From positions 1 through 52,919 of the forward strand of contig NZ_VBSP01000014.1 in assembly GCF_005864045.1 (NCBI RefSeq): a stretch of DNA of 52,919 nucleotides, given 5' to 3'. The DNA is from Ruoffia tabacinasalis (GTDB lineage: Bacteria; Bacillota; Bacilli; Lactobacillales; Aerococcaceae). The position numbers and the translations under genes were made by a program. Below are positions 25,612 to 37,601 of the stretch, one piece after another. Below the pieces are notes generated by a model that saw nothing but the letters and a program-made list of their open reading frames with translations, had not been told where the DNA came from and did not search any database. Positions within the stretch are counted from its first letter, which is position 1. Every line of letters starts with the position of its first letter.

Positions 25612-26418
25612 TTATCCAATAAAGATTCGAATCGCAATTAATGCTGCTGTTACTAATAATAAAATTAAGAGTGCATAAGCATCTATTTTTGAGTATTTTA
25701 ATTGTCTATATTTTGTCCGACCTTCTCCACCTCTATAACCTCGAGCTTCCATGGCAATCGCCATCTCATCAGCCCGGTTAAATGCGCTAACGAACAGTGG
25801 AATTAAGATGGGTACCATCGCCTTAACACGGTCAATGAAACTACCTTCATCGAATTCTACTCCTCGAGCTCTTTGAGCATTCATAATCTTTTGTGCTTCA
25901 TCCATCAAAGTAGGAACATAGCGTAAAGCAATTGAAAGCAATAAAGCCACTTCGTGTGAAGGAAAACCTAAACGAGTCAAAGGTCTTAATAAGTGTTCAA
26001 TACCATCTGTTAATTCTAATGGCGCTGTTGTAAGAGTTAAGATGGTTGACATCATTATAATTAAGACTAATCGCATAAAGATATAAATCGCATTGATGAC
26101 CCCTAAAGATGTAATCGTTACCGGACCTAATTGGAAATAAACCGTTCCACCCACAGTAAATAACATCTGAAATATAACAGTGAACATAATAATCCACAAC
26201 ATTGGTCGAATTCCACGTAAAAAGTAAGATATAGAAATATTACTTAATTTGATGACAAAGAATACAAATGCGGCAAGGAGTAAGTAAGCTAGCCAATGAT
26301 TTGCTAAAAAAACAATGACAATGAAAAAGAAACTGCCTAATAATTTAGTGCGGGGATCTAATTCATGAATTATTGAATTACCTTGCAAATAGCGGCCTAA
26401 AAGTAATTTATCAAACAT
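25612..26418 (-). CDS. ecfT: ECF transporter transmembrane subunit EcfT
   Basis: This 268-aa membrane protein is the shared T component of ECF vitamin transporters. It has about five or six hydrophobic segments and the two Ala-Arg-Gly coupling motifs in AQRARGVEF and [10 protein letters not shown] that contact the ATPases. I chose [13 protein letters not shown] at 26418, overlapping the ecfA2 stop by 8 bp, with a GAGTGAGG site upstream. Substrate-specific S components are not in this window. Confidence 0.93.
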   Translation of the reverse strand: MFDKLLLGRYLQGNSIIHELDPRTKLLGSFFFIVIVFLANHWLAYLLLAAFVFFVIKLSNISISYFLRGIRPMLWIIMFTVIFQMLFTVGGTVYFQLGPVTITSLGVINAIYIFMRLVLIIMMSTILTLTTAPLELTDGIEHLLRPLTRLGFPSHEVALLLSIALRYVPTLMDEAQKIMNAQRARGVEFDEGSFIDRVKAMVPILIPLFVSAFNRADEMAIAMEARGYRGGEGRTKYRQLKYSKIDAYALLILLLVTAALIAIRIFIG

Positions 26419-27313
26419 TTTGAGACACCTCACTCTTTAGAGTACGAGATTGTTTAATTTTTACAATCTCATCAGCTAATTGATCTACAGTAATCGGTTG
26501 GGTTTCTTTAATATAAGTTGTATCTAACTGAGTATCAATGTCTTTAAAGAACTGCAGCGAATGAGGTAGGGAAAGTTGTAAAGTTTCTAGTTTATCCTCA
26601 TCTTTAAATATTTCTAAGGGTTCTCCTGTCTTAACCACTGTTCCATTCTCCATCACAATGACATTATCGGCATATAAGGCCACATCTTCCATTTGGTGAG
26701 TTACTAAAACGAGTGTTAAGTTTTGTTGGCGATGTAAATTAACAAACATCTCAAGCATATACTTCTGACCTGCTGGATCTAAACCAGCTGTCGGCTCATC
26801 AAGGACAAGAACGCTTGGTTCTAAGGCTAGAACACCAGCGATAGCGACACGTCTCATTTGTCCTCCACTCAAGTCAAACGGAGAGCGGTCGTAAAGATTC
26901 TCAGGTAAACCTACTAAAGAAAGTTTCTCACGAGCAATGCGTTCAGCTTCTTCTTCGGAAACACCAAAGTTTAAAGGTCCAAACATCACATCTTTTAAGA
27001 CGGTTTCTTCAAACAACTGAGACTCTGGAAATTGAAACACGACACTGACTTGTTTTCTTAGTGCTTTTAAGTTTTTATTTTTAGAATCAGCAGTAATTTC
27101 TACATCATTAATCTTTACAGTACCATGCGTTGGTCGTAACAACACGTTTAGATGTTGAATCAGAGTAGATTTCCCAGACCCAGTATGTCCGATAATAGCC
27201 GTAATCTTCCCCTTAGGAATACTTAAGTTCACATTTTTTAATGCTGAAACGGCAAATGGACTACCCGCATTATAAATATGATCTACATTGTTAAATACGA
27301 TTGGATTATCCAT
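26411..27313 (-). CDS. ecfA2: ECF transporter ATPase EcfA2
   Basis: This 300-aa ATPase has Walker [10 protein letters not shown], signature LSGGQMRR and Walker [14 protein letters not shown], and the C-terminal extension typical of EcfA2 (from about residue 240). It forms a heterodimer with EcfA1. Its start lies 31 bp inside the end of ecfA1, which indicates coupled translation. Confidence 0.93.
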   Translation of the reverse strand: MDNPIVFNNVDHIYNAGSPFAVSALKNVNLSIPKGKITAIIGHTGSGKSTLIQHLNVLLRPTHGTVKINDVEITADSKNKNLKALRKQVSVVFQFPESQLFEETVLKDVMFGPLNFGVSEEEAERIAREKLSLVGLPENLYDRSPFDLSGGQMRRVAIAGVLALEPSVLVLDEPTAGLDPAGQKYMLEMFVNLHRQQNLTLVLVTHQMEDVALYADNVIVMENGTVVKTGEPLEIFKDEDKLETLQLSLPHSLQFFKDIDTQLDTTYIKETQPITVDQLADEIVKIKQSRTLKSEVSQNV

Positions 27314-28122
27314 TGTAATAAAGCCTCCTCATCGAAATATTCGTCCGGTATATCTACTCCACGCTCCATTAAAGCATGTTTCAACTTCTGTGTGAATGGT
27401 AAATCAAGTCCCATATCTATCAAGCCCTTACCTAAATTAAAGATATCAGCTGGAACACCTTCATTTTTCTTTTCGCCATCTTTCATTACTATAATTCGAT
27501 CTGCTTTGGAAGCTTCGTCGATATCATGTGTGATAGAAATAACAGTTAAATCATGTTGTTCTTTAACTTTCTCAATCGCTTCAATCACTTCTTCGCGACC
27601 TAATGGATCTAACATCGCCGTTGCTTCATCGAGTAAAATTACATCTGGACGTAAAGCGATTACACTTGCTAGTGCCACTCTTTGCTTTTGACCACCAGAC
27701 AAACGGGCTGGCTCTTTCTTTTTATGCTCAGTCATTCGTACTTGCTGAAGTGCTTCATCAACACGTTGAATCATCTCAAGTCGTTCGACTCCATTGTTTT
27801 CTAGACCAAAAGCAACATCGTCTTCAACCGTTGCTCCAACAAATTGATTGTCTGGATTTTGAAAAACCATTCCGACAGATCTTCTAGCTTCCCAAACGGT
27901 TTCTTCATCTAATAATTTACCATTGATAAATACTTCTCCACTTGCAGGTACTAAGAGACCATTCATAATTTTTGCTAAGGTTGATTTACCGGATCCATTA
28001 GGTCCGATTAATGCTACCCATTCTCCTTTATTGATGGTCAGGTTAACACTCGTCAAAGCAAAAGACTCTACGCCTTGATATTGAAATGATATATCTTTTA
28101 ATTCGATGATAGGATTGTTCAT
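27283..28122 (-). CDS. ecfA1: ECF transporter ATPase EcfA1
   Basis: This 279-aa ATPase has Walker [10 protein letters not shown], signature LSGGQKQR and Walker [14 protein letters not shown]. The D-E-A-T form is typical of EcfA1. The ATG at 28122 follows AAAGGAAG; the frame opening at 28146 adds residues that do not fit the family. It begins the second half of the cluster after rplQ. Confidence 0.93.
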   Translation of the reverse strand: MNNPIIELKDISFQYQGVESFALTSVNLTINKGEWVALIGPNGSGKSTLAKIMNGLLVPASGEVFINGKLLDEETVWEARRSVGMVFQNPDNQFVGATVEDDVAFGLENNGVERLEMIQRVDEALQQVRMTEHKKKEPARLSGGQKQRVALASVIALRPDVILLDEATAMLDPLGREEVIEAIEKVKEQHDLTVISITHDIDEASKADRIIVMKDGEKKNEGVPADIFNLGKGLIDMGLDLPFTQKLKHALMERGVDIPDEYFDEEALLQWIIQSYLTM

Positions 28123-28221
28123 TATTATCTTCCTTTCGCGACACATCTTACTGATTTTTTCATAGGTAAATATACCATTTATTTTGTTTCGTTTCTCAAA
28201 AGAATCATATACTTAACTATA

Positions 28222-28363
28222 AAAAAAGCACTTACGATAGAAGCACATGGATTGGAGGAGAAAATCCCCTCCAATCTAAGCAATGAACATTGCTTGTGCA
28301 TTAGAGCTAGACCAAATTATTGATCATAACACTCTCCATCATTAAGTGACTAAACTTTTGGTT
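28222..28363 (-). ncRNA. Candidate L17 downstream element (3' UTR of rplQ)
   Basis: The stretch between rplQ and ecfA1 is strongly structured on the minus strand. GCACA/TGTGC (28243-28247 with 28295-28299) closes a junction that holds two hairpins: GATTGGAGG/CCTCCAATC (28250-28276) and AAGCAAT/ATTGCTT (28278-28295). ACCAAA/TTTGGT (28311-28316 with 28357-28362) forms a further stem, and a T7 run follows at 28221-28227. A conserved RNA motif, the L17 downstream element, is known right after rplQ in lactic acid bacteria. I infer identity from position and structure only. Confidence 0.55.
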
Positions 28364-28375
28364 CTTATTTAATTA

Positions 28376-28756
28376 TTAAACTAACTCTAAGATTACCATT
28401 GGAGCAGCGTCACCACGTCGTGGTCCTTTTTTAAGGATACGAGTGTAACCTCCATTACGGTTTTCATAACGGTTAGCATAATTATCGAATAAACGATCTA
28501 ATACTGATTCAATAATTACTTCGTCATCTTCAATACGAGCATCAGCTAATTCGCGGCGTAAGAATGAAGCTGCCTTACGACGAGAAGCTAAGTCACCTTT
28601 TTTACCTAATGTAATCATTTTTTCAACAGTTTTACGAACTTCTTTAGCACGAGCTTCAGTCGTTTCGATGCGTTCGTTGATAATTACATCAGTCGTTAAA
28701 TCACGTAGTAATGCTTTACGTTGTGTACTTGTACGTCCTAATTTACGGTATGCCAT
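28376..28756 (-). CDS. rplQ: 50S ribosomal protein L17
   Basis: This 126-aa large-subunit protein begins [20 protein letters not shown] and ends [12 protein letters not shown], both typical of L17. It is the last gene of the alpha section and follows rpoA by 42 bp. A structured 3' untranslated region follows. Confidence 0.97.
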   Translation of the reverse strand: MAYRKLGRTSTQRKALLRDLTTDVIINERIETTEARAKEVRKTVEKMITLGKKGDLASRRKAASFLRRELADARIEDDEVIIESVLDRLFDNYANRYENRNGGYTRILKKGPRRGDAAPMVILELV

Positions 28757-28798
28757 TAAGATTCCTCCATTTCTTGTAAAATAAACCCTACTGATCTA

Positions 28799-29743
28799 TT
28801 ATTCGTCGTCTTTCAGACTTAGGCCTAGATCATCTAATTTGCCTTTAACTTCTGCTAATGATTTACGTCCTAAGTTACGAACTTTCATCATTTCAGCTTC
28901 AGTTTTATTTGTAAGTTCTTGAATTGTATTAATTCCAGCACGTTTCAAGCAGTTGTATGAACGAACAGATAAGTCTAATTCCTCAATTGTCATGATAAGA
29001 ACTTTTTCTTTATCTGCTTCTTCTTTTTCAACCATAATTTCAGCTTCGCGTGCTTCATCGTTTAAGTTAACAAATATATTTAGATGTTCAGTCAATATTT
29101 TTGCAGCTAAACTTAAAGATTTTTCTGGACTAATTGATCCGTCTGTCCAAATGTCTAAAGTCAATTTATCAAATATATTCTTTTGACCAATACGTGTATT
29201 TTCAACTTGATAATTCACTTTTTCAATTGGTGTATATATTGAATCAATTGGCAATACACCAATTGGCATATCATCACTCTTATTGTATTCGCTACGTGCA
29301 TAACCTCGACCGTTGGACACGCTAATACGCATGTTCAATTCTGCATCTTCGGCTAAGGTACAAATATGTAAATCTGGATTTAAAATTTGTACATCATTAT
29401 CATGAATAATGTCAGCAGCTGTTACTGTTTTTGGACCCGCAACATTTAATTCAATTACTTTGCTTTCTTCCGTGTGCAATTTAAGGGCTAACTTCTTCAA
29501 ATTTAAAATGATCGTAGGAACATCTTCCACTACACCATCGACTGTAGCGAACTCATGAAGCACACCATCAATTTGAATATTAGTTACTGCTGCACCTGGT
29601 AATGAAGATAGCAGAATACGACGTAATGAGTTTCCAAGAGTTGTTCCATATCCACGTTCTAATGGTTCAATCACGATCTTGCCAAATTTTTCATCTTCAC
29701 TGACTTCAACCGTTGTAATCTCTGGTTTTTCAATCTCGATCAT
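28799..29743 (-). CDS. rpoA: RNA polymerase subunit alpha
   Basis: This 314-aa protein has the N-terminal dimerisation domain ([20 protein letters not shown], about residues 30-49) that nucleates polymerase assembly, and a C-terminal domain ([19 protein letters not shown]) that contacts UP elements and activators. An acidic linker joins them. It is 83 bp downstream of rpsK, the largest gap in the cluster. Confidence 0.97.
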   Translation of the reverse strand: MIEIEKPEITTVEVSEDEKFGKIVIEPLERGYGTTLGNSLRRILLSSLPGAAVTNIQIDGVLHEFATVDGVVEDVPTIILNLKKLALKLHTEESKVIELNVAGPKTVTAADIIHDNDVQILNPDLHICTLAEDAELNMRISVSNGRGYARSEYNKSDDMPIGVLPIDSIYTPIEKVNYQVENTRIGQKNIFDKLTLDIWTDGSISPEKSLSLAAKILTEHLNIFVNLNDEAREAEIMVEKEEADKEKVLIMTIEELDLSVRSYNCLKRAGINTIQELTNKTEAEMMKVRNLGRKSLAEVKGKLDDLGLSLKDDE

Positions 29744-29826
29744 TAGTAATTTTCCCCTTTCAATACGTTATGTCTCAATGATAATTTTGTAGCAACATTA
29801 AAAGTTTTTAAATATAGGAATTATCA

Positions 29827-30219
29827 TTAAACACGACGACGTTTTGGTGGACGAGCACCGTTATGTGGGATTGGGGTTACGTCACGAATTGCTGAAACCT
29901 CTAATCCAGCTGCTTGTAATGAACGGATTGCTGATTCACGACCAGATCCTGGTCCTTTAACTGCAACCTCTACAGATTTCATACCATGTTCCATTGCGCC
30001 TTTAGCAGCAACTTCTGATGCCATTTGAGCTGCAAATGGAGTAGATTTTTTTGATCCACGGAATCCTAATGATCCTGCTGATGACCAAGAAAGTGCATTA
30101 CCATTCTCGTCTGTAATCATAACGATTGTATTATTGAATGTTGAACGAATATGTGCGATTCCACGTTCAATATTTTTTCTGTCGCGACGACGTCTACGAG
30201 CTTGTTGTCTTTTTGCCAT
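29827..30219 (-). CDS. rpsK: 30S ribosomal protein S11
   Basis: This 130-aa platform protein shows [20 protein letters not shown] and ends [17 protein letters not shown], which is standard for S11. It follows rpsM by 27 bp. Confidence 0.97.
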   Translation of the reverse strand: MAKRQQARRRRRDRKNIERGIAHIRSTFNNTIVMITDENGNALSWSSAGSLGFRGSKKSTPFAAQMASEVAAKGAMEHGMKSVEVAVKGPGSGRESAIRSLQAAGLEVSAIRDVTPIPHNGARPPKRRRV

Positions 30220-30246
30220 GAAGTCTTAACCTCCCTTTTAAATTAA

Positions 30247-30609
30247 TTATTTCTTACCTTGAACTGCTTTTTTAGGACCTTTACGAGTACGAGCGTTGTT
30301 TTTAGTGTTTTGTCCGCGAACTGGTAAGTTACGACGGTGACGGTTACCACGGTATGATCCGATTTCTTGTAAACGTTTGATGTCTAAACTTACTTCACGA
30401 CGTAAATCACCTTCAACTTTGATTCCGTCAACAATAGAACGTAAACGGTCTAATTCATCGTTAGATAAATCTTGTACGCGAGTGTTTTCAGATACGTTAG
30501 CATCTGCACAGATTTGTTTTGCTGTAGTGTTCCCGATTCCAAAGATATATGTTAATGAAATAACAATACGTTTGTCACGTGGAATATCAACTCCTGCTAT
30601 ACGAGCCAT
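30247..30609 (-). CDS. rpsM: 30S ribosomal protein S13
   Basis: This 120-aa head protein begins [14 protein letters not shown] and ends with the basic tail [12 protein letters not shown] that reaches toward P-site t[17 protein letters not shown] is the conserved rRNA-binding stretch. Confidence 0.97.
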   Translation of the reverse strand: MARIAGVDIPRDKRIVISLTYIFGIGNTTAKQICADANVSENTRVQDLSNDELDRLRSIVDGIKVEGDLRREVSLDIKRLQEIGSYRGNRHRRNLPVRGQNTKNNARTRKGPKKAVQGKK

Positions 30610-30636
30610 AGACTAGTTTCCTCCTTTTTCTTAAAA

Positions 30637-30762
<126 letters not shown>

Positions 30763-30782
30763 TTAAACTTCTTAACCATCGA

Positions 30783-31001
30783 CTATTTAAAGCGATATGT
30801 AATTCGACCTTTTGTCAAATCATAAGGAGACATTTCAACTGTTACTTTATCTCCTGGCAAAATACGGATATAGTTCATACGAATTTTACCTGAAACATGA
30901 GCTAAAATTTCGTGGCCATTTTCTAATTCAACTTTGAACATTGCATTTGGCAAGGTTTCTAAAATAATTCCTTCTACTTCAATAACATCATCTTTAGCCA
31001 T
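30783..31001 (-). CDS. infA: Translation initiation factor IF-1
   Basis: This 72-aa OB-fold protein binds the A site during initiation. It reads [20 protein letters not shown] and ends [11 protein letters not shown], the normal IF-1 length and sequence. It follows adk directly because map is absent, as in many Lactobacillales. Confidence 0.97.
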   Translation of the reverse strand: MAKDDVIEVEGIILETLPNAMFKVELENGHEILAHVSGKIRMNYIRILPGDKVTVEMSPYDLTKGRITYRFK

Positions 31002-31046
31002 TAATACTTCCTCCTTTTTTTACCAGTTAGTGAAATGCTTTGGTAT

Positions 31047-31697
31047 CTATTCTCCAAGAATATTACGTATCTCACGATAAACTACTTCAATCGGATTTTC
31101 ACCACTAATGCGGTGTAGTATGTTTTTATCATCGTAGAATTCTAAGATTGGTTTAATTGATTCCATCTGTAAGTTAATACGGTGTCTAACTTTTTCTGGT
31201 TTGTCATCTTCACGTTGATAGAAGTCATGAGAACCACAGTTATCACAAACACCATCAACTGAAGGTGGATTGTATACTTTATGATAAGTAGCTCCACAAT
31301 TACGACAAATAATTCTACCGCTTAGACGTTTTTCAAGGACATCTGAATCAACATCGATATAAATAACAGCGTCAATATCAGAATTCATCTCTTTTAAATT
31401 CTCTTCTAGTGCATGTGCTTGTTGAAGCGTTCTTGGGTATCCATCTAGCATAAATCCATTAGATTGGACATCTGATTCTGATAAACGTTCACGAACTAAA
31501 TTGTTCGTAACATCATCCGGCACAAGATTACCAACATCTGTATATGATTTAGCTTCTAATCCCAACTTCGTTTCATTCTTAATTGCTTCACGAAAGATAT
31601 CCCCTGTTGCAATATGTACCATTGAATAATCTTTGGAGATATGTTCACTTTGTGTTCCTTTCCCTGCTCCGGGAAGGCCCATTAATAAAATATTCAT
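31047..31697 (-). CDS. adk: Adenylate kinase (zinc-binding lid)
   Basis: This 216-aa enzyme interconverts AMP, ADP and ATP. The P-loop is GLPGAGKGT, and DGYPRTLQQA and the lid follow. The lid carries two Cys-X2-Cys pairs (CRNC and CDNC, about residues 131-154), the structural zinc site typical of Gram-positive enzymes. It follows secY by 33 bp. Confidence 0.97.
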   Translation of the reverse strand: MNILLMGLPGAGKGTQSEHISKDYSMVHIATGDIFREAIKNETKLGLEAKSYTDVGNLVPDDVTNNLVRERLSESDVQSNGFMLDGYPRTLQQAHALEENLKEMNSDIDAVIYIDVDSDVLEKRLSGRIICRNCGATYHKVYNPPSVDGVCDNCGSHDFYQREDDKPEKVRHRINLQMESIKPILEFYDDKNILHRISGENPIEVVYREIRNILGE

Positions 31698-31730
31698 ATA
31701 AATCGTCCTTACTTATTTAATATCGATGAA

Positions 31731-33026
31731 CTATTGATAAAGAAATCCTTTATAGCGACGTTTTACCATTCTACCTTCGATTTGTTTAGTTGTTTCTATT
31801 GCAACACCTACAACAATTAAAATACTTGTTCCACTTAATGAAATATTCATTGGTATTTCCCAGATAAATCCAGCAACGATCGGTAATACGGCGATTAATG
31901 TTAGATATAATGCACCGACACCACTTAAGCGATTAATTAATTGTGTAATAAATGTCTCGGTATCATTACCAGGACGTACACTTGGAATATAAGCGCCTTG
32001 TTTCTGTAAATTTTCTGCTACTTTCTCAGGGTTAACCTGTACTAATGAATAGAAATAAGTAAAGGCAATTAGTAATACAGTATAGAATACTGCTCCTAAT
32101 GGATGTTGTAAGTTAAACAAGTTTCCGAAAAATTGCATCACTGGACCTGCGTTGTCAGTACTTAAGAAAGAAAAGATCGTTTGTGGTGTTGTAATAAACG
32201 ACGTTGCGAAAATTACAGGAATAACACCCGCAGAGTTAATCTTTAATGGTAAGTGCGCTGTATGTCGGGCACCAGTTGCTTTCTTAGAGTGATGAATTGG
32301 AATACGTCTTTGTGCTCTTTCCATTAGAACTACAATAACAATACTTACGATGATTACTAGTACAATGGCTAATAATATTAGTAAGTTTTGTGTCAGTTCA
32401 TTACCTGTCACACCTGATATAGATGATTGGAAAAATCCATAAAAATCTTTCGGCACTTCTGCAACAATACCGGCGAAGATCAACATAGATACTCCGTTTC
32501 CGACACCATTACGTGTGATTTGCTCACCTAACCAAACTAAGAACATTGTTCCTGCCGTTAAGATTAAAGCAATTGTTAAATAAGTTGCCATTGTAGGGTT
32601 ATTAATTAAACCTAAACCAGATAACTGGTTAAATCCAAATGATAATCCTAAAGATTGGATAAAGCCTAAAACTATTGCAGTGTAAGTAGTAGCTTGATTA
32701 AGCTTACGTCTACCGACTTCACCTTGTTTGGCCCACTCGGTAAACTTAGGAACTAAGTCCATTTGCAATAATTGCATAATGATTGATGCAGTAATGTATG
32801 GTGATACACCCATCGCAAAGATAGAATATCTTTGAAGTGCACCCCCACCAAAAGTATTCAATAAACCTAATACCCCAGTATTGCTTAATGATTGTAAAGC
32901 ACCAGCGTTAACACCTGGTACTGGGATATGAGACCCTAAACGGAATACTGCGAAGATAAACAGAGTGAATAAAATTCTACGTCGGATATCTCTAACAGCG
33001 AATGCATTTTTCAAGAAGGAAAACAT
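31731..33026 (-). CDS. secY: Protein translocase subunit SecY
   Basis: This 431-aa channel protein has ten membrane segments. LFTLFIFAVFRLGSHIPVPG begins the first, and the last cytoplasmic stretch is QIEGRMVKRRYKGFL. The start codon overlaps the rplO stop by one base, so translation is coupled. Confidence 0.97.
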   Translation of the reverse strand: MFSFLKNAFAVRDIRRRILFTLFIFAVFRLGSHIPVPGVNAGALQSLSNTGVLGLLNTFGGGALQRYSIFAMGVSPYITASIIMQLLQMDLVPKFTEWAKQGEVGRRKLNQATTYTAIVLGFIQSLGLSFGFNQLSGLGLINNPTMATYLTIALILTAGTMFLVWLGEQITRNGVGNGVSMLIFAGIVAEVPKDFYGFFQSSISGVTGNELTQNLLILLAIVLVIIVSIVIVVLMERAQRRIPIHHSKKATGARHTAHLPLKINSAGVIPVIFATSFITTPQTIFSFLSTDNAGPVMQFFGNLFNLQHPLGAVFYTVLLIAFTYFYSLVQVNPEKVAENLQKQGAYIPSVRPGNDTETFITQLINRLSGVGALYLTLIAVLPIVAGFIWEIPMNISLSGTSILIVVGVAIETTKQIEGRMVKRRYKGFLYQ

Positions 33027-33466
33027 TAAATCACCTCAATCGATCCACCAGCACCAGTGATAGCTTCTTCTGCAGATTTAGAGAATTTAGCAGCTTGAAC
33101 TGTTAATTTTTTCTCTAAGTTACCATCACCTAAAATTTTAATTCCTGATAATTCGTTTTTCACAACGCCAGATTCAATTAATAAAGCTGGTGTAACTGTT
33201 GTGCCATCTTCAAAACGGTTTAATGTTTCTAAGTTCACTACAGCATAATCTTTACGATTGATGTTAGTGAAACCACGTTTTGGTAAACGACGGAATAAAG
33301 GTTGTTGTCCACCTTCAAATCCTAAACGTACTCCACCGCCTGAACGTGCTTTTTGACCTTTTTGTCCACGACCAGCTGTTTTTCCGTTCCCTGAACCTTG
33401 TCCACGCCCAACACGGTTACGTAATTTGCGTGATCCTTCAGCAGGTTGTAATGTATGAAGTTTCAT
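33026..33466 (-). CDS. rplO: 50S ribosomal protein L15
   Basis: This 146-aa protein begins [14 protein letters not shown] and has the Gly-rich basic extension [20 protein letters not shown] that threads into 23S rRNA. It overlaps secY by one base. Confidence 0.97.
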   Translation of the reverse strand: MKLHTLQPAEGSRKLRNRVGRGQGSGNGKTAGRGQKGQKARSGGGVRLGFEGGQQPLFRRLPKRGFTNINRKDYAVVNLETLNRFEDGTTVTPALLIESGVVKNELSGIKILGDGNLEKKLTVQAAKFSKSAEEAITGAGGSIEVI

Positions 33467-33499
33467 TCCTTCGGCACCTCCTTATATTAGATTTTATAC

Positions 33500-33679
33500 T
33501 TAAGCTTCTTTGACTTCTACTAAATGGCTTATTGTACGAACCATTCCACGAACAGATTCATTGTCAGGTTTCACAACACTCTTGTTAAGTTTTGTTAAGC
33601 CTAACGCTTTAGCTGTTTGAATTTGGTTTTGTTTACGTCCAATAAAGCTACGTTTTAATGTGATTTCTAAGTTGGCCAT
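33500..33679 (-). CDS. rpmD: 50S ribosomal protein L30
   Basis: This 59-aa protein reads [19 protein letters not shown] at the start and ends [13 protein letters not shown], the short bacterial L30. It lies in the expected place between rpsE (11 bp) and rplO (33 bp). Confidence 0.96.
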   Translation of the reverse strand: MANLEITLKRSFIGRKQNQIQTAKALGLTKLNKSVVKPDNESVRGMVRTISHLVEVKEA

Positions 33680-33690
33680 TGAATGTCCTC

Positions 33691-34194
33691 CTAACCTAAA
33701 AGTTCTTCGACTGATTTGCCACGTAATGCAGCAACTTCATCGGCTTCTTTAAGATTTTTTAGACCTTCAACAGTTGCAGAAATCATGTTAATTGGTGTAT
33801 TTGATCCAAGTGATTTACTTGTTACGTCAGCAATACCAGCTAACTCAATAACGGCACGGACTGGTCCACCAGCGGCAACCCCAGAACCGGCTGTTGCAGG
33901 TTTAAGTAATACTTGTCCTCCACAGAATTCACCAACGATTTCATGTGGAATAGTTGTTCCTGATGTAGGGACTTTAATCATGTTTTTCTTAGCATTTTCG
34001 ATACCTTTACGGATCGCTTCTGGTACTTCTTGAGCTTTACCTGTAGCAAAACCAACGTGACCATTCTTATCACCAACAACTACTAAAGCAGAGAAACGTA
34101 GACGGCGTCCACCTTTAACAACTTTAGTTACGCGGTTAATCGCAACTACGCGATCTTCAATTTCGCCTAATGTTTCTGGATTAATAAATTCCAT
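33691..34194 (-). CDS. rpsE: 30S ribosomal protein S5
   Basis: This 167-aa protein has the double-stranded-RNA-binding-like N-domain ([20 protein letters not shown]) and the C-domain with [19 protein letters not shown]. It contributes to decoding fidelity. The spectinomycin loop around [10 protein letters not shown] looks normal. Confidence 0.97.
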   Translation of the reverse strand: MEFINPETLGEIEDRVVAINRVTKVVKGGRRLRFSALVVVGDKNGHVGFATGKAQEVPEAIRKGIENAKKNMIKVPTSGTTIPHEIVGEFCGGQVLLKPATAGSGVAAGGPVRAVIELAGIADVTSKSLGSNTPINMISATVEGLKNLKEADEVAALRGKSVEELLG

Positions 34195-34215
34195 TAAACA
34201 ATGTTCCCCTTTCTA

Positions 34216-34575
34216 TTAAAATTCTAAGCCGTTTTCACGAGCAGCTTCAGCTAATGCTTGTACACGTCCGTGATATACATATCCACCACGGTCAAATACT
34301 ACTGTTTTATGTCCAGCAGCTGTTGCGCGATCGGCAACTAATTTACCAACTGATGCAGCTTGTTCGACTTTTGATCCATTTGATTTAACTTCTTCGTCTT
34401 GTGAAGAGGCACTGACTAGCGTCACACCCGCTACGTCATCAATTAATTGAGCGTAGATGTTAGTATTCGAACGGAATACACTTAAGCGTGGGCACTCTGC
34501 AGTACCAGAGATTCTATTACGGATACGTAAATGTCTTTTTTTACGTAATTTATTTCTTTCTGGTTTTGAAATCAT
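34216..34575 (-). CDS. rplR: 50S ribosomal protein L18
   Basis: This 119-aa 5S rRNA-binding protein starts [20 protein letters not shown] and ends [29 protein letters not shown] is the family core. Confidence 0.97.
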   Translation of the reverse strand: MISKPERNKLRKKRHLRIRNRISGTAECPRLSVFRSNTNIYAQLIDDVAGVTLVSASSQDEEVKSNGSKVEQAASVGKLVADRATAAGHKTVVFDRGGYVYHGRVQALAEAARENGLEF

Positions 34576-34602
34576 TTTGTCACCTCTTTAATTTTTTATT
34601 TA

Positions 34603-35139
34603 TTATTTACCAGTTTTACCTTCTTTACGGCGAACAAATTCACCAACATAGCGAATTCCTTTACCTTTATACGGCTCTGGTGGACGAACTGCACGAATGT
34701 TTGCTGCTAATTCTCCAACTTTTTCTTTGTTGAATCCTTGAACGATGATTTGTGTATTCGAAGGAACTTCAAAATCTACACCTTCGCTAGCTTCGAATTC
34801 AACTGGGTGTGATAAACCAACACTCAATGTAAGTTTGTTACCTTGTTTTTGTGCACGATAACCTACACCGATTAATTCTAATTCTTTTTTAAATCCTGTA
34901 GACACACCTTCGATCATGTTAGCAATTAATGAACGAGTTGTACCATGGATTGAGCGGTTAGCTTTATTGTCATTTGGACGAGTGAAAGTGATTTCGTTAT
35001 CCGCGATTTCTAATGAAATTGCTGGCGATAGTTCACGAGTTAATTCGCCTTTTGGGCCTTTAACAGTTGCTGTAGTACCATTTAGTTCTACGGTAACTCC
35101 TGATGGAATTACTACAGGTTTTTTACCTATACGACTCAC
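34603..35139 (-). CDS. rplF: 50S ribosomal protein L6
   Basis: This 178-aa protein begins [15 protein letters not shown] and ends with [20 protein letters not shown], the conserved rRNA-binding end. It consists of two related alpha/beta repeats and lies 27 bp before rplR. Confidence 0.97.
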   Translation of the reverse strand: MSRIGKKPVVIPSGVTVELNGTTATVKGPKGELTRELSPAISLEIADNEITFTRPNDNKANRSIHGTTRSLIANMIEGVSTGFKKELELIGVGYRAQKQGNKLTLSVGLSHPVEFEASEGVDFEVPSNTQIIVQGFNKEKVGELAANIRAVRPPEPYKGKGIRYVGEFVRRKEGKTGK

Positions 35140-35180
35140 AGTACCGCACCTCCTTATATTTTATAATATTTATCTACAAA

Positions 35181-35579
35181 TTACCAAACGTATGCTAAAA
35201 TTTCTCCACCGATTTTTTCATTTCTTGCAACTTTATCAGTTACTAAGCCACGAGAAGTTGAGACGATTGCGATTCCTAAGCCATTTAAAACTTTAGGAAT
35301 ATCTTCAGATTTAGCGTAAACACGTAAACCTGGTTTAGAAATACGTTTTAGACCTGTAATAACTTTTTCGTTATTACGTCCGTATTTTAAGTTTAATTTA
35401 ATTACATTTTGTTTGTTATCTTCAGTTACTTCATAACCTTTAATGAAACCTTCGTTTTTTAAGATTTCAGCAATTGCCACTTTAGTATTAGAAGATGGTG
35501 CTGTTACAGATGTATGTTTTTGTGCATTTGCATTACGAATTCTTGTTAGAAAATCTGCAATTGGATCTGTCATTACCAT
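35181..35579 (-). CDS. rpsH: 30S ribosomal protein S8
   Basis: This 132-aa protein starts [18 protein letters not shown] and ends with [20 protein letters not shown] and GGEILAYVW, the 16S helix-21-binding part. In other bacteria S8 represses the spc section by binding its own mRNA; no such site was identified here. Confidence 0.97.
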   Translation of the reverse strand: MVMTDPIADFLTRIRNANAQKHTSVTAPSSNTKVAIAEILKNEGFIKGYEVTEDNKQNVIKLNLKYGRNNEKVITGLKRISKPGLRVYAKSEDIPKVLNGLGIAIVSTSRGLVTDKVARNEKIGGEILAYVW

Positions 35580-35613
35580 GTGTATTTACCTCCTTAGTTT
35601 AAAAGTATTTGAA

Positions 35614-35799
35614 TTACCAGCTTGCTTTCTTAACGCCAGGAATTTGTCCTTTATAAGCAAGTTCACGGAAGCAAATACGGCAAAGTTTGAACTTACGGTA
35701 AACTGAATGCGGACGTCCACAACGTTCACAACGTGTGTATTCTCTTACTTTATATTTTGGTGTACGTTGATTTTTTTCTACCATTGATTTTTTAGCCAA
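35614..35799 (-). CDS. rpsZ: 30S ribosomal protein S14, zinc type
   Basis: This 61-aa protein is the short, zinc-binding S14: [20 protein letters not shown] carries two Cys-X2-Cys pairs. It lies between rplE and rpsH. Confidence 0.96.
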   Translation of the reverse strand: MAKKSMVEKNQRTPKYKVREYTRCERCGRPHSVYRKFKLCRICFRELAYKGQIPGVKKASW

Positions 35800-35817
35800 T
35801 ACGATTCGCCTCCTTTA

Positions 35818-36360
35818 TTATTTTTTAAACGGCATACCTAACTCTTTAAGTAAGGCATGTGATTCTTCGTCAGTGTTTGCTGTTGTTACGATTACAATAT
35901 CCATTCCACGAACTTTATCTACGTTATCGTAGTTAATTTCTGGGAAAATTAATTGTTCTTTAACACCTAAAGTGTAGTTTCCACGACCATCAAAGGCTTT
36001 GTTTGAGATACCTTGGAAGTCACGTACACGTGGTAATGATACTGTGATCAATTTGTCTAAGAAGTCATACATTCTTTGTCCACGTAAAGTAACTTTAGCT
36101 CCAATTGGCATTCCCTCACGAAGACGGAAACCTGCAATTGATTTCTTAGCTTTAGTAATAACTGGTTTTTGTCCAGTTAATAATGTTAATTCTGCAACTG
36201 CTTTATCTAAGTTTTTAGCATTTGAAACTGCATCACCAACACCCATGTTAACAACAATTTTATCTATTTTTGGTACTTCCATAACAGAAGAGTAGTTAAA
36301 TTGTTCAACTAATTTGCTAGTGATTTCGTTATTATATCTTTGTTTTAAACGGCTTTCCAT
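35818..36360 (-). CDS. rplE: 50S ribosomal protein L5
   Basis: This 180-aa 5S rRNA-binding protein shows [38 protein letters not shown] and [17 protein letters not shown], all standard for L5. Confidence 0.97.
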   Translation of the reverse strand: MESRLKQRYNNEITSKLVEQFNYSSVMEVPKIDKIVVNMGVGDAVSNAKNLDKAVAELTLLTGQKPVITKAKKSIAGFRLREGMPIGAKVTLRGQRMYDFLDKLITVSLPRVRDFQGISNKAFDGRGNYTLGVKEQLIFPEINYDNVDKVRGMDIVIVTTANTDEESHALLKELGMPFKK

Positions 36361-36387
36361 TAAACTTTGTCCTCCTTCCCAAAATGA

Positions 36388-36690
36388 TTAGTTAAGTGTT
36401 GTATCTGATTTTTTAGAGAAACGTACTTTTTTACCATCTTCAAAACGGTAACCAACGCGTGTTGCTTCTCCGTTAGAATCTACTAATTTTACGTTTGATA
36501 CATGAATTGGAGCAGGGAATTCTTCGATTCCACCTGTCGCCATTTGAGTAGGTTTTTGGTGACGTTTATGGATGTTTAATCCTTCAACGATCACTTTATC
36601 TTGCTTAGGTAAAGTTTTAAGAACTGTTCCTGTTTCGCCTTTATCTTTACCAGCAATAATTTTTACTGTATCTCCTGATTTAATGCGCAT
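36388..36690 (-). CDS. rplX: 50S ribosomal protein L24
   Basis: This 100-aa assembly-initiating protein starts with [19 protein letters not shown], a KOW motif. [11 protein letters not shown] follows. It lies between rplN and rplE. Confidence 0.97.
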   Translation of the reverse strand: MRIKSGDTVKIIAGKDKGETGTVLKTLPKQDKVIVEGLNIHKRHQKPTQMATGGIEEFPAPIHVSNVKLVDSNGEATRVGYRFEDGKKVRFSKKSDTTLN

Positions 36691-36716
36691 GAATTGTTTC
36701 CTCCTTCGTAATTGGA

Positions 36717-37112
<396 letters not shown>

Positions 37113-37119
37113 TTATGTA

Positions 37120-37386
37120 TTAGATAATTACAGCTTCTTCAACGATATCTAATAAACGGAAGCGTTTCGTTTTAGATAATGGACGAGTTTCCATAATGCG
37201 GACGATGTCGCCTTCTTTTGCGCTGTTATTTTCATCATGTGCTGTATATTTTTTTGAATATTTAACACGTTTACCGTATTTAGGGTGTACTACACGAGTT
37301 TCAACAACAACAGAGATTGTTTTGTCTCCTTTGTCTGAAACGACACGACCACGATAAACTTTACGTTTGTTACGTTCTTCAGTCAT
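37120..37386 (-). CDS. rpsQ: 30S ribosomal protein S17
   Basis: This 88-aa OB-fold protein contains [20 protein letters not shown] and [20 protein letters not shown], typical of S17. Confidence 0.97.
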   Translation of the reverse strand: MTEERNKRKVYRGRVVSDKGDKTISVVVETRVVHPKYGKRVKYSKKYTAHDENNSAKEGDIVRIMETRPLSKTKRFRLLDIVEEAVII

Positions 37387-37406
37387 TTAACATCTGCCTC
37401 CTTTTA

Positions 37407-37601
37407 TTATTTAGTCAGTTCTTGTTCACGTAAGACAGTTTTAATACGAGCGATTGTTTTACGTACTTGACGTAAACGGGCAGTGTTTTCTAATTGTCCT
37501 GTTGCTAATTGGAATCGAAGATTGAATAATTCTTTTTTATATTCTTTTTCTTTGTTAACCATATCAGCAGCGGATAATTCTCTAATTTCTTTAATTTGCA
37601 T
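37407..37601 (-). CDS. rpmC: 50S ribosomal protein L29
   Basis: This 64-aa two-helix protein at the tunnel exit begins [15 protein letters not shown] and contains [18 protein letters not shown] chose the ATG at 37601 with GGTGG upstream; the frame extending to 37625 would add residues not seen in L29. The start overlaps the end of rplP by 11 bp. Confidence 0.94.
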   Translation of the reverse strand: MQIKEIRELSAADMVNKEKEYKKELFNLRFQLATGQLENTARLRQVRKTIARIKTVLREQELTK

